Below are positions 35,953 through 44,644 of a DNA stretch of 64,000 nt, piece after piece. Each line of letters begins with the position of its first letter. Within the stretch, counting starts at the first letter, position 1. The notes under the pieces are model-generated. The model made no database searches, was not told the DNA's origin, and saw only the letters and a list, made by a program, of their open reading frames with translations. A program made the position numbers and the translations under genes. Origin of the DNA: Pedobacter sp. BAL39 (GTDB lineage: Bacteria; Bacteroidota; Bacteroidia; Sphingobacteriales; Sphingobacteriaceae); contig NZ_ABCM01000004.1 of the NCBI RefSeq assembly GCF_000170795.1, positions 310,001 through 374,000 on the forward strand. Direction: 5' to 3'.

Positions 35953-36825
35953 TTATTTTTTATTCTTTAACGCAGACACTTTGTCGTCAACAAACTTTGA
36001 CAACGTCGCATTTGCAGCTAATTTTTTACTCTTTTCGTAAGCTTCGATGGCCTCAGCATCCTTTCCCAAATTCTCATAGGCCGTGGCCAGATAAAAATAA
36101 GCGTCAGGGGAAGGCTTGATTTTAATGATGTCCTGAAACCTGACGATCGCTTTATCAAACTGACCTGACTTCATGGCAAATGTTCCCAAGCTCATATTTG
36201 CTTTAATGTTCTTAGGGTCTTTCTTCACTACGCCAAGCAGCATACCGATACCCGCCATTGGCGCACCCATCCCATTTACCATGGTGATGCCCAAACCTGT
36301 TTTTGCATCGTTACTGTTTGAATCTATTGCCACTGCATTTGTATAAGCCAGATTGGCCTTCTGCAATAATGCAGGCAGCAATACACTGTCGCGGCTGTTG
36401 TCAAACGCCTTCATAAAACTATCCCCGGCGTTCAACCAGTTCGTCAGTGTCGGCTCCTTGCCGGCAACGATCTCCAGATATAACGCACTCGGAACTGCCT
36501 GCGCAACATCATCCCACTTCTTCGCCAGCACCTTCGCCTCTGCAACCTTACGGTCTTCAGCAGCACTCTTATAAGCACCCTCCAATGTGGTAATTTCAGC
36601 TGCAAGCCCCGGATTGAGTGTATTCTTGGCCACCAATGAAACCTGTTCCAGGTTAATCTGCTCTGTTGCCGGTTGGGCGGGCGCCATTTGCCCGGTCGCA
36701 GGAGCAGCACCCCTGTCTTGTTTTGGTTTCACCAAACCCTTAATATCCCTCGTAAACAAAAATCCTATCAGTAGCACAATGGCCCCTATTAGAATAAATT
36801 GTCTGGATCGGATACTGTTTATCAT
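35953..36825 (-). CDS. Membrane-anchored TPR-repeat protein
   Basis: A 290-residue protein with an N-terminal signal anchor (FILIGAIVLLIGFLF), a Pro/Ala/Gln-rich linker and a C-terminal helical region with tetratricopeptide repeats (for example SLGTFAMKSGQFDKAIVRFQDI and FYLATAYENLGKDAEAIEAYEKS). It is likely a periplasmic scaffold or assembly protein; the partner is unknown. It starts 8 bp after the HU-family gene stop, so they are co-transcribed. Confidence 0.82.
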   Translation of the reverse strand: MINSIRSRQFILIGAIVLLIGFLFTRDIKGLVKPKQDRGAAPATGQMAPAQPATEQINLEQVSLVAKNTLNPGLAAEITTLEGAYKSAAEDRKVAEAKVLAKKWDDVAQAVPSALYLEIVAGKEPTLTNWLNAGDSFMKAFDNSRDSVLLPALLQKANLAYTNAVAIDSNSNDAKTGLGITMVNGMGAPMAGIGMLLGVVKKDPKNIKANMSLGTFAMKSGQFDKAIVRFQDIIKIKPSPDAYFYLATAYENLGKDAEAIEAYEKSKKLAANATLSKFVDDKVSALKNKK

Positions 36826-36833
36826 GAGAATGA

Positions 36834-37136
36834 TTAAGCTTCTACGCTAACTTTTTTTGAATTATTTTTTACTTTGTCAACAAACACTTTTGCTGGTTTA
36901 AAGCTCGGTACGAAATGCTCCGGGATAATGATTGCAGTGTTTTTAGAAATATTTCTAGCAGTCTTCTGTGCTCTTTTCTTAACAACAAAACTGCCGAAGC
37001 CCCTAACATATACATTCTCTCCACCAATCATGCTGTTTTTGATGACCTTGAAAAATGCCTCAACGGTTTCTTGTACATCTACCTTTTCAATTCCTGTTTT
37101 CGTTGATATTTCTGAAATAATATCTGCCTTAGTCAT
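36834..37136 (-). CDS. HU/IHF-family DNA-binding protein
   Basis: Nucleoid protein that bends DNA. About 100 residues from the ATG at 37136 (MTKADIISEISTKTGI), the usual family start; a longer upstream reading frame adds 19 unrelated residues. The signature GFGSF is followed by RNISKNTAIIIPEHFVPSFKPAKVF, with the beta-ribbon arm and its proline (IIIPEH). The short C-terminal extension is Lys-rich. Specific HU or IHF subunit type cannot be told. Confidence 0.93.
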   Translation of the reverse strand: MTKADIISEISTKTGIEKVDVQETVEAFFKVIKNSMIGGENVYVRGFGSFVVKKRAQKTARNISKNTAIIIPEHFVPSFKPAKVFVDKVKNNSKKVSVEA

Positions 37137-37190
37137 ATTCTCTGTTATTAATTTATAGTGTGTTATTACTTTATAAGTGTTTTGGGGTTG

Positions 37191-37198
37191 CAAAAGTA
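37191..37198 (-). promoter_or_regulatory. -7 box of the HU-family gene
   Basis: TACTTTTG on the minus strand, exact TAnnTTTG, 54 nt before the ATG at 37136. It would drive the HU, TPR and COX24-like genes. The 190-bp gap up to mutY holds nothing else I recognise. Confidence 0.55.
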
Positions 37199-37375
37199 TT
37201 GCTTTTTAATGAGATAGGAAAATAAAAGATGATTTATTTGTCTCCTGATCCATCACCGAATTGCAAGTTTTATTAAAAACACGTTAAGCCTGAGTTTAGG
37301 AATCATTAGAAATCAACCTCCATGGGCATCATTCAGCAAAAAACATTTCTTGATAAGTATACAAATAATTGCACG

Positions 37376-37383
37376 TATTTTTG
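37376..37383 (+). promoter_or_regulatory. -7 box abutting mutY
   Basis: TATTTTTG, exact TAnnTTTG, ends 5 nt before the ATG at 37389. It supports that ATG over an in-frame codon 39 bp upstream and predicts a leaderless mutY-ssb mRNA. Confidence 0.6.
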
Positions 37384-37388
37384 TAGTT

Positions 37389-38441
37389 ATGAGTTTTCAG
37401 AATGAAATCGTGAAATGGTATGAGCTGAACAAACGATCATTACCCTGGCGGAATACCCGTGACCCCTATGTAATCTGGCTGTCGGAAATCATTCTGCAGC
37501 AAACAAGGGTGGAACAGGGCCTGCCTTATTTCAATCGCTTCCTTTCACAATACCCCGGTATCACCGACTTTGCCAATGCGGAGGAAACTCAGATCCTCAA
37601 ATTATGGCAGGGCCTCGGTTATTATTCAAGAGGCCGGAACATGCTGTATACTGCAAGACAGATCCGCGACAACCATAATGGGGTATTCCCTAATACTTAT
37701 GATACTCTCGTTGGCCTGAAGGGCATTGGCGAATACACCGCGGCAGCCATCTCCTCTTTCTCTTCCGATGAATCCAAGGCAGTCCTGGATGGCAATGTCT
37801 TCCGCGTGCTCTCCCGCTACTTCGGCGTAGACAGCCCCATCAACAGTACCGAAGGCAAAAAAATTTTCAGTGCACTTGCACAGTCGCTCATCGCCGGCCA
37901 AACGCCATCAATATACAATCAGGCGATCATGGAGTTCGGCGCCCTGCAGTGCAAACCCAAATCACCTGACTGTCCCAGCTGCCCGGTGCATGCAGGCTGC
38001 GAAGCAAAAACAAAAGGCACTGTTGCCTTGTTGCCTGTAAAACTAAAAAAGCTAAAAAAACGCATCCGCTATTTTAATTATTTTGTATGCGAACAGGAAG
38101 GTCAGCTATTGGTGCGGAAAAGAGGTCCGGGAGATGTATGGCAGGAATTGTATGATTTCCCCCTGATTGAAACGGAAAATCATTTTACAGAAGTTCCGGA
38201 GCAGTTCTCCCACGCAGTGCAGGAATACTTTGGAAAAGAGGTAGTTATCAAACCACTTGCTGCGCACAAACATTTACTCACCCACCAAACTATATTTGTT
38301 CAATTTTTTGGTTTAGACAATTATATCATTAACTTTAAAGTAAAAGCAGATATAAAACGGGTTTCTTTAAGTGAATTTGATGGATTACCACAACCAAAGG
38401 TGATCGCAAATTTTATCGAATCCTATACAACTAAACAGTAA
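37389..38441 (+). CDS. mutY: A/G-specific adenine glycosylase
   Basis: Removes adenine mispaired with 8-oxoguanine. About 350 residues from the ATG at 37389 (MSFQNEIVKWYELNKR). Catalytic Glu in SEIILQQT, helix-hairpin-helix LKGIGEYTAAAI with the following catalytic Asp in VLDGNVFRVL, and the [4Fe-4S] cluster cysteines in CKPKSPDCPSCPVHAGC. A C-terminal NUDIX-like domain for 8-oxoG recognition follows from about residue 220. ssb begins 13 bp downstream. Confidence 0.96.
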   Translation: MSFQNEIVKWYELNKRSLPWRNTRDPYVIWLSEIILQQTRVEQGLPYFNRFLSQYPGITDFANAEETQILKLWQGLGYYSRGRNMLYTARQIRDNHNGVFPNTYDTLVGLKGIGEYTAAAISSFSSDESKAVLDGNVFRVLSRYFGVDSPINSTEGKKIFSALAQSLIAGQTPSIYNQAIMEFGALQCKPKSPDCPSCPVHAGCEAKTKGTVALLPVKLKKLKKRIRYFNYFVCEQEGQLLVRKRGPGDVWQELYDFPLIETENHFTEVPEQFSHAVQEYFGKEVVIKPLAAHKHLLTHQTIFVQFFGLDNYIINFKVKADIKRVSLSEFDGLPQPKVIANFIESYTTKQ

Positions 38442-38454
38442 AAAACCAATTTTC

Positions 38455-38883
38455 ATGTCAGGTATTAACAAAGTTATTTTAGTCGGTCATTTAGGCAAAG
38501 ATCCTGAAGTCAGACATCTAGATGGAGGCGTCACTGTAGCCAGCTTTCCATTGGCGACATCAGAAACCTATAACAAGGATGGGAAACGTATAGAGCAAAC
38601 AGAATGGCATAATATTGTTTTATGGAGGGGCCTGGCTGAAGTCGCTTCAAAATATCTGCAAAAAGGCAAACTGGTATATATAGAAGGTAAGCTGCGCACC
38701 AGGTCTTTCGAAGACAGAGAGAAAATCAAAAAATATGTAACTGAAGTCGTTGCAGAAAACTTCACCATACTTGGCCGTAAAAGCGATTTTGAACATACAC
38801 CCGCCAGCACAGAAAATACCACACCCAAAAGTGAAGCTGAATACCTCGACCCAAGTGGCGTCGATGGTGACCTCCCCTTCTAA
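38455..38883 (+). CDS. ssb: Single-stranded DNA-binding protein
   Basis: Coats ssDNA in replication and repair and recruits partners through its C-terminal tip. 142 residues: OB-fold N-terminus (NKVILVGHLGKDPEVR, WHNIVLWRGLAEVASKYL), a short variable linker, and the conserved acidic end DGDLPF. The linker is short, as in the smaller Bacteroidota SSBs. Co-transcribed with mutY and followed by a terminator. Confidence 0.96.
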   Translation: MSGINKVILVGHLGKDPEVRHLDGGVTVASFPLATSETYNKDGKRIEQTEWHNIVLWRGLAEVASKYLQKGKLVYIEGKLRTRSFEDREKIKKYVTEVVAENFTILGRKSDFEHTPASTENTTPKSEAEYLDPSGVDGDLPF

Positions 38884-38909
38884 CGATAAATCAACCGGCA
38901 TTCTACATC

Positions 38910-38941
38910 AGCCCTATGCGTAAAAACACAGGGCTTTTTTA
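38910..38941 (+). terminator. Terminator of mutY-ssb
   Basis: AGCCCTATG pairs with CACAGGGCT (one mismatch) around an 8-nt loop and is followed by TTTTTT, 27 bp after the ssb stop. Confidence 0.88.
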
Positions 38942-38992
38942 TTTCCGGATATTTATATATTTACCATTTCAATTAACACTTAAACCACTCAC

Positions 38993-39550
38993 ATGATTAT
39001 CTTCGGTATCATCATCGTCGTTCTGCTGATTATAGGCCTTAGCCTGTACAACTCACTCATCGCCAAAAAGAATCAGGTAGACAATGCCTTCTCCGCCATC
39101 GATGCCATGCTAAAAAAACGCTATGACCTCCTTCCCAACCTTGTGGAAACGGTAAAGCAGTACATGCAACATGAGGCAGGCTTACTTTCTAAAATTGTTG
39201 AGCTGCGCAGCAAGGCTTCCAACCCGGACATCAGCAGCGAAGAGCGGCTTCAGATAGACGCACAGATGAGCACAGCCCTCAAATCGGTCATGGTTACGGT
39301 AGAAAACTACCCGGACCTCAAAGCCAGCCAGAATTTCATCCAGCTGCAAAGTACCTGGACAGAAAGTGAAGAACAAATTGCAGCTGCGAGAAGAACATAT
39401 AATGCCTCTGTAACGGATTACAACAATGGCATTATGATGTTCCCTGGAAGCATCATTGCAGGAATGATGAACTACAAACCAATGGCTGTACTTTCCATTC
39501 CGGAAGAAGAACGCAAAAACATCAGCGCTAAAGATCTTTTTAACCGTTAA
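38993..39550 (+). CDS. lemA: LemA family protein
   Basis: A 185-residue protein with one N-terminal membrane helix (IIFGIIIVVLLIIGLSLYNSL) and a helical domain containing the family motif AKKNQVDNAFSAIDAMLKKRYDLLPNLV (quoted region about residues 25-52), plus ARRTYNASVTDYN. LemA proteins are membrane-anchored with the C-terminus outside the cytoplasm; function is poorly known. It overlaps the DUF3137 gene by one base, the usual partner. Confidence 0.93.
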   Translation: MIIFGIIIVVLLIIGLSLYNSLIAKKNQVDNAFSAIDAMLKKRYDLLPNLVETVKQYMQHEAGLLSKIVELRSKASNPDISSEERLQIDAQMSTALKSVMVTVENYPDLKASQNFIQLQSTWTESEEQIAAARRTYNASVTDYNNGIMMFPGSIIAGMMNYKPMAVLSIPEEERKNISAKDLFNR

Positions 39551-40512
39551 TGGAAGATCATATAGTTAAGCCCCCGGCCAGCGCATCTGTGATGCTCAAT
39601 GGGCTTGAGGAACAAAGAAAAACACTCTCTGCCCTAAAGGTCCGCAGCTATATTTTCCTCGGTGCAGGAATTTTAATGATTGGCGGCGGTATTTTTCTGG
39701 GTGGCCCAATTACGGTCCTGCTGATCTGCGGCGCCATTCCGCTGATCACAGGTATCGTTATGGTGGCCAGAAACAGCTCCAGGGAAACGGAATATCAGCA
39801 TCAGTTCAAGCAGACCTTCATTGCAAACGCATTGAAGGAAATCGATCCGAGCCTGCAGATTGATGCCTCAGATGGCCTCTCTGAGTCTGACTTTGTGGCC
39901 TCCAGGTTATTCTCACACCGGCCCGACCGCTACCATAGCGAAGATCAGATTTATGGTACCGCCGGCAAAACCAGGTTCAGCTTCTCTGAGGTTCACGCAG
40001 AATATAAAACCGTTACCCGGACAAAAAACGGCACTCAGGAACATTGGCATACCATCCTGAAGGGTATTGTTTTTTGTGCCGACTTCAACAAAAATTTCCG
40101 TGGCAGCACCATAGTCAGCCCCAGGGATCTTGGCGACGTCATCAGCTCCTGGATCTCCTCAGCAATACCCGTTTTTTCCAGGGATGAGCTCGTCAAACTC
40201 GAGAACCCGACATTTACCAAAACTTTCAGCACTTACTCCAATGATCAGGTAGAAGCCAGATACATCCTCACACCAACACTCATGGAGCGCATCTGTGAAC
40301 TCAACAACCGCTGCAGTCAGACCATCAGCCTTTCTTTTACGGCTGACCATATATTTATCGCCTTTCCGCTCAATAAAAATTATTTTGAAGCCCCCGTATT
40401 TAAAACATTGCTTGATCCTGACTTATTACAGGAAGATCTTGCACTCATCCGTTTTATGTATGGCATCATCCATGAGCTGGACCTGAATACCCGGATCTGG
40501 GGAAAGAATTAA
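39550..40512 (+). CDS. DUF3137 membrane protein
   Basis: A 320-residue protein with two adjacent membrane helices (about residues 30-75: YIFLGAGILMIGGGIFLG and ITVLLICGAIPLITGIVMV) and a long soluble domain. The HRPDRYHSEDQIYG segment and the LemA neighbour match DUF3137 family proteins. Role unknown; probably forms a complex with LemA in the envelope. It is translationally coupled to lemA (ATG overlaps the TAA stop). Confidence 0.85.
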   Translation: MEDHIVKPPASASVMLNGLEEQRKTLSALKVRSYIFLGAGILMIGGGIFLGGPITVLLICGAIPLITGIVMVARNSSRETEYQHQFKQTFIANALKEIDPSLQIDASDGLSESDFVASRLFSHRPDRYHSEDQIYGTAGKTRFSFSEVHAEYKTVTRTKNGTQEHWHTILKGIVFCADFNKNFRGSTIVSPRDLGDVISSWISSAIPVFSRDELVKLENPTFTKTFSTYSNDQVEARYILTPTLMERICELNNRCSQTISLSFTADHIFIAFPLNKNYFEAPVFKTLLDPDLLQEDLALIRFMYGIIHELDLNTRIWGKN

Positions 40513-40518
40513 ATTAAA

Positions 40519-40548
40519 AAAGGCTGTTTTCAGATGAAAACAGCCTTG
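40519..40548. terminator. Bidirectional terminator between DUF3137 gene and carB
   Basis: A 12-bp stem (AAGGCTGTTTTC / GAAAACAGCCTT, positions 40520-40531 and 40536-40547) with a 4-nt loop, flanked by A-runs and T-rich sequence. It serves two converging genes. Confidence 0.88.
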
Positions 40549-40554
40549 CTTTTA

Positions 40555-43371
40555 TTATTTCGACAAGTACATCGACTTATCTTTATATAACTTTCTGAAG
40601 TAAGGATCTTCCAGGTCTTTGATAAACCTGATCGCCTCACCTGTAGACTTCATCTCAGGCCCCAGCTCCTTAGCCACCTCAGGGAATTTATCAAATGAGA
40701 ATACCGGTTCCTTAATCGCAAAACCTTTCAGCTTACGCTCAATGGTAAAATCTTTCAGCTTGGCGGCACCCAGCATCACCTTTGCGGCGATATTGATGTA
40801 AGGAACATCGTAAGCCTTTGCAATGAAAGGAACAGTCCTGGAAGCTCTAGGATTCGCTTCAATCACATACACCTTTTCATCTTTAACCGCAAACTGGATA
40901 TTCAGTAATCCGATGACGTTGAGGGCCTTTGCAATTTTCTTAGAATAGACCTCCATGTCGTTCATCACCTTTTCAGACAAACTGAACGGCGGCAACACGG
41001 CACTTGAATCTCCGGAGTGAATCCCCGCAGGCTCAATATGTTCCATCAATCCAACAATATGCACATCTTCGCCATCACTGATGGAATCAGACTCTGTCTC
41101 TTCAGCACGGTCCAGGAAGTGGTCAATCAGTACGCGGTTACCAGGAAGATCGCCCAGCAGTTTCACTACCGCTTTTTCCAGGTCCTCATCATTGATCACA
41201 ATGCTCATTCCCTGTCCACCCAACACATAACTTGGTCTTACCAGTACCGGATAGCCAACCTCATTCGCCACAACAATTGCTTCTTCTGCATTTTCAGCTA
41301 CCCCATATCTAGGATAAGGAATTTCAAGCTCTTTCAGCAAGTCAGAGAAACGCCCCCTGTCTTCAGCAACATCCATGTCATTGTAAGAAGTACCGATGAT
41401 CTTGATGCCATTCTCATGTAACTTTTCAGCCATTTTTAACGCGGTCTGACCTCCAAGCTGTACAATCACACCCTCCGGTTTCTCCAGATCGATGATTTCT
41501 CTTACATGCTCCCAGAATACAGGCTCAAAGTAAAGCTTGTCGGCCATATTGAAATCCGTAGAAACCGTCTCCGGGTTACAATTGATCATGATCGCCTCAA
41601 AACCACTTTCTTTCGCAGCTAGTAATCCATGTACACAAGAATAATCAAATTCAATTCCCTGACCAATACGGTTCGGCCCGGAACCCAATACAATTACTTT
41701 CTTTCTGTCTGATGGTACAGACTCGCTTTCCTCTTCAAAACTAGAGTAGTAATAAGGTGTCTGTGCCGCAAACTCTGCCGCGCAGGTATCCACCATCTTA
41801 TAAACACGTTTGATACCCAGCGACCTTCTGCGTTCGTAGACCTCATCTTCCGTTACATTTCCCAGCAGATACGCAATCTGAATATCAGAGAAGCCCTTTT
41901 GTTTCAATGTAAAGAAGAATTCCTTAGGAATATTATTCAATGAGTACCTTTTCAGTTCAGTCTCCAGTTGTACCAGTTCATGAATCTGCGAAAGGAACCA
42001 TTTATCAATTTTAGTGACTTTGCGGATGGACTCCAATGGAACACCCATGCTCATGGCGTCTTTGATCAGGAACAGACGGTTCCAGCTCGCATGCTCCAGT
42101 CCGTGCATGATCTCTTCAATGCTGCGGTTATGTTTACCATCCGCTCCAAGTCCCGCTCTACCGATTTCCAGACTCTGACAAGCCTTTTGCAAAGCCTCAA
42201 TGAAACTACGCCCAATCGCCATCACCTCACCTACAGACTTCATCTGTAATCCAAGCTCCATATTGGCTCCTTTGAACTTATCAAAGTTCCAGCGTGGCAC
42301 TTTCACAATCACATAGTCCAGTGTAGGCTCAAAATAAGCCGAGGTAGTCTTAGTGATCTGATTTTCGATTTCATCCAGGTTGTAACCAATGGCCAGCTTC
42401 GCCGCAATTTTAGCGATCGGGTAACCCGTAGCCTTACTTGCCAGTGCCGAAGAACGTGATACCCTTGGGTTGATCTCGATGGCGATGATGTCATCATTTT
42501 CAGGATTTACAGAAAACTGTACATTACATCCGCCGGCAAAGTTACCAATCGCACGCATCATCTTAATCGCCTGGTTACGCATATCCTGGTAACAACGGTC
42601 AGAAAGCGTCATCGCCGGTGCCACCGTGATGGAGTCACCAGTATGGATACCCATAGGGTCAAAGTTCTCAATAGAACAAATGATGATTACATTGTCATTA
42701 CTGTCCCTCAGCAACTCCAGCTCATATTCTTTCCATCCGAACACTGCCTTTTCAACCAGCACCTCATGTGTTGGCGAAGCTTCAAGCCCGCGCTGTAAAG
42801 CATGGTCAAAATCTTCTTTTTTATGTACGAAACCACCGCCGGATCCACCGAGCGTATACGAAGGACGGATCACCAATGGATAACCAATCTGCTGGGCAGC
42901 TTCTTTACCTTCCAGGAAAGAGTTGGCAATCTTCGAAGGAGCAACACCCACACCGATGTCAATCATCAACTGGCGGAAAGCTTCCCTGTTTTCTGTTTTC
43001 TCAATCGCATCCACGTCTACACCGATCACACGGACACCGTGTTTCTCCCAGACACCGCGTTCTTCAGCTTCCTTACAAAGGTTTAATGCCGTTTGTCCAC
43101 CCATAGTAGGCAGTACCGCATCAATCTTACGTTCTGTGAGGATTTGCTCAATCGAATCTACGGTCAGTGGCCACAGGTAAACATGGTCCCCAATTACCTT
43201 GTCGGTCATGATGGTTGCAGGGTTAGAGTTGATGATTGATACTTCAATCCCCTCTTCCTTCAGAGATAGGGCCGCTTGCGATCCTGAATAATCAAATTCA
43301 CAAGCTTGACCAATGATGATAGGTCCCGATCCAATAATTAATACTGAGCGTATGGAGGTGTCTTTAGGCAT
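40555..43371 (-). CDS. carB: Carbamoyl-phosphate synthase large subunit, lacking MGS-like domain
   Basis: Makes carbamoyl phosphate for arginine and pyrimidine synthesis, using ammonia from the CarA subunit. 938 residues comprise both ATP-grasp halves: N-half with GSGPIIIGQACEFDYSG and EINPRVSRSSALASKATG; C-half with GSGPNRIGQGIEFDYSC and EANPRASRTVPFIAKA. The protein ends shortly after EMKSTGEAI, so the C-terminal methylglyoxal-synthase-like allosteric domain (about 130 residues in E. coli, binding UMP and ornithine) is missing. I recall short CarB as common in Bacteroidota. carA is not in the window. The gene has a long leader (about 125 nt) with a hairpin. Confidence 0.96.
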   Translation of the reverse strand: MPKDTSIRSVLIIGSGPIIIGQACEFDYSGSQAALSLKEEGIEVSIINSNPATIMTDKVIGDHVYLWPLTVDSIEQILTERKIDAVLPTMGGQTALNLCKEAEERGVWEKHGVRVIGVDVDAIEKTENREAFRQLMIDIGVGVAPSKIANSFLEGKEAAQQIGYPLVIRPSYTLGGSGGGFVHKKEDFDHALQRGLEASPTHEVLVEKAVFGWKEYELELLRDSNDNVIIICSIENFDPMGIHTGDSITVAPAMTLSDRCYQDMRNQAIKMMRAIGNFAGGCNVQFSVNPENDDIIAIEINPRVSRSSALASKATGYPIAKIAAKLAIGYNLDEIENQITKTTSAYFEPTLDYVIVKVPRWNFDKFKGANMELGLQMKSVGEVMAIGRSFIEALQKACQSLEIGRAGLGADGKHNRSIEEIMHGLEHASWNRLFLIKDAMSMGVPLESIRKVTKIDKWFLSQIHELVQLETELKRYSLNNIPKEFFFTLKQKGFSDIQIAYLLGNVTEDEVYERRRSLGIKRVYKMVDTCAAEFAAQTPYYYSSFEEESESVPSDRKKVIVLGSGPNRIGQGIEFDYSCVHGLLAAKESGFEAIMINCNPETVSTDFNMADKLYFEPVFWEHVREIIDLEKPEGVIVQLGGQTALKMAEKLHENGIKIIGTSYNDMDVAEDRGRFSDLLKELEIPYPRYGVAENAEEAIVVANEVGYPVLVRPSYVLGGQGMSIVINDEDLEKAVVKLLGDLPGNRVLIDHFLDRAEETESDSISDGEDVHIVGLMEHIEPAGIHSGDSSAVLPPFSLSEKVMNDMEVYSKKIAKALNVIGLLNIQFAVKDEKVYVIEANPRASRTVPFIAKAYDVPYINIAAKVMLGAAKLKDFTIERKLKGFAIKEPVFSFDKFPEVAKELGPEMKSTGEAIRFIKDLEDPYFRKLYKDKSMYLSK

Positions 43372-43476
43372 AAGGCTTTAAAAAGTCTAAAGTTTTATAT
43401 AAGTGTAATTCGTAAAAAATTGCGTTATTAAAGACCCGAGTAGTCTGGAGATTTTCTGCGCTCGTAAGTATGGAAT

Positions 43477-43498
43477 ATCCCGACTCTTCTGTCGGGAT
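43477..43498 (-). promoter_or_regulatory. 5' hairpin of the carB leader
   Basis: A perfect 8-bp stem (ATCCCGAC / GTCGGGAT) with a 6-nt loop lies just after the -7 box, so it would sit at the very 5' end of the carB mRNA. It could stabilise the transcript or be part of a leader control element. The rest of the leader to 43372 shows only weak pairing (AGAC/GTCT). Confidence 0.5.
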
Positions 43499-43499
43499 G

Positions 43500-43507
43500 C
43501 AAAGATA
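43500..43507 (-). promoter_or_regulatory. -7 box of carB
   Basis: TATCTTTG on the minus strand, exact TAnnTTTG, about 128 nt before the carB ATG. No clear -33 element. It predicts an unusually long leader for this genome. Confidence 0.6.
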
Positions 43508-43581
43508 CGCTTTTGCACATTACATTATGTGCTATTTTTTAAAAAACTACTTAAATAAAGAAGCGACGATTTTCATGCGAT

Positions 43582-43899
43582 TTACTGCAGCAACCGGATC
43601 ACGCCAACATCCGTCGTTGCACTGTCCACCACAGCGACATTTGAAAGGGTCACATCCTTGTAAGGCACTACAGCCTTTACCATTACACTATAGGTCCCGG
43701 CCTTCACATTGCTGAATACAAAGGTCCCTCCGTTGACCATTGTGGTCAGCGTATCTTTACCAGAAACCGCCAGCACCTGTACAGCTGCTTCCGCAGGATT
43801 CACCTTTCCCTGGATGCCTCCGGTCCTGGCCTTTGTAAAGGCCAGCAAACCCACCGATAAAAGGACAATACCCAATATATTTAACCCCAGATTTTTCAT
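43582..43899 (-). CDS. Secreted carboxypeptidase-regulatory-like domain protein
   Basis: A 105-residue protein from the ATG at 43899 (KNLGLNILGIVLLSVGLLAF signal or anchor). The mature part is a single beta-sandwich of the carboxypeptidase regulatory-like type: GIQGKVNPAEAAVQVLAVSG, GTFVFSNVKAGTYSVMVKA. Such domains occur in many surface proteins of this phylum; here it stands alone. Function unknown. It is transcribed divergently from the PnuC-type gene. Confidence 0.75.
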   Translation of the reverse strand: MKNLGLNILGIVLLSVGLLAFTKARTGGIQGKVNPAEAAVQVLAVSGKDTLTTMVNGGTFVFSNVKAGTYSVMVKAVVPYKDVTLSNVAVVDSATTDVGVIRLLQ

Positions 43900-44014
43900 T
43901 GGTATAGAATTTAATATCAAAAATGCTCAGCCACATAAATGCAATAACGATGCCGTAATCTAAAAAATAAAGCGCCGTCATCGGTACAGACTTTTTTTAA
44001 TGAGATCCACTCGT

Positions 44015-44022
44015 TACTTTTG
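44015..44022 (+). promoter_or_regulatory. -7 box abutting the PnuC-type gene
   Basis: TACTTTTG, exact TAnnTTTG, ends 4 nt (GCGC) before the ATG at 44027. It argues for this ATG instead of one 27 bp upstream, and predicts a leaderless mRNA. No TPP riboswitch lies upstream of it. Confidence 0.62.
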
Positions 44023-44026
44023 GCGC

Positions 44027-44644
44027 ATGGTCATCCTTCAATCCACCTTTTCCCAGTTTCTGATCAGCCAGTTTGAGCATACCACCTGGGCAGAATGGCT
44101 CGGTGTTATTACCGGATTCATCTGTATCTATCTTGCTGCCCGGGAAAAGGTAATGAGCTGGCCCATCTCCATCATCAGTGTTGTTGCCTATGCCTGGGTA
44201 TTTTTCCAGGCCAGAATGTACGGAGATATGTCCCTGCAGTTCTATTTTCTCTTTACCGCCGTATACGGTTGGTACTACTGGAAAAAGAAAGACGGAAACA
44301 AAGAAGAACCCATCGCCAGCATTACAAAAAAACAATGGCTGATGGTCATTGTCTCCATCCCAGTACTCACCGTGTTACTCGGCTTTTTCCTGAAGACCTT
44401 TACAGATACAGACGTCCCCTTTGCCGATGGCTTCTGCACAGCGATGAGTTTTGTCGCACAGGTGCTCCTCACCAGGAAAATCCTCCAGAACTGGATCATC
44501 TGGATCATTGTCGACCTTTGTTACGTACCTCTATATATTTACAAACACCTGAACCTGAGTGCAATTTTCTACGCATTTTTAGTGATCATTGCCTTGAAGG
44601 GCTACCTGGACTGGAGGAGAACCTATCGTGAACAAACCCATTAA
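44027..44644 (+). CDS. PnuC-family vitamin permease, possibly thiamine (PnuT-like)
   Basis: A 205-residue inner-membrane protein with about seven hydrophobic helices and the PnuC hallmarks WAEWLGVITGFICIYLAAREK (N-terminal) and YGDMSLQFYFLFTAVYGWYYW. PnuC proteins facilitate uptake of nicotinamide riboside; close relatives (PnuT) carry thiamine. Two neighbours suggest opposite answers: the NadR-like kinase overlapping its 3' end favours nicotinamide riboside, and the TPP-controlled receptor downstream favours thiamine. I lean to thiamine. The next gene overlaps it by 17 bp. Confidence 0.85.
   Translation: MVILQSTFSQFLISQFEHTTWAEWLGVITGFICIYLAAREKVMSWPISIISVVAYAWVFFQARMYGDMSLQFYFLFTAVYGWYYWKKKDGNKEEPIASITKKQWLMVIVSIPVLTVLLGFFLKTFTDTDVPFADGFCTAMSFVAQVLLTRKILQNWIIWIIVDLCYVPLYIYKHLNLSAIFYAFLVIIALKGYLDWRRTYREQTH

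Noticed and set aside
43372..43581. tRNA or other structured RNA gene in the gap upstream of carB
   Set aside because: No cloverleaf or conserved tRNA elements; the only structure is the short leader hairpin.
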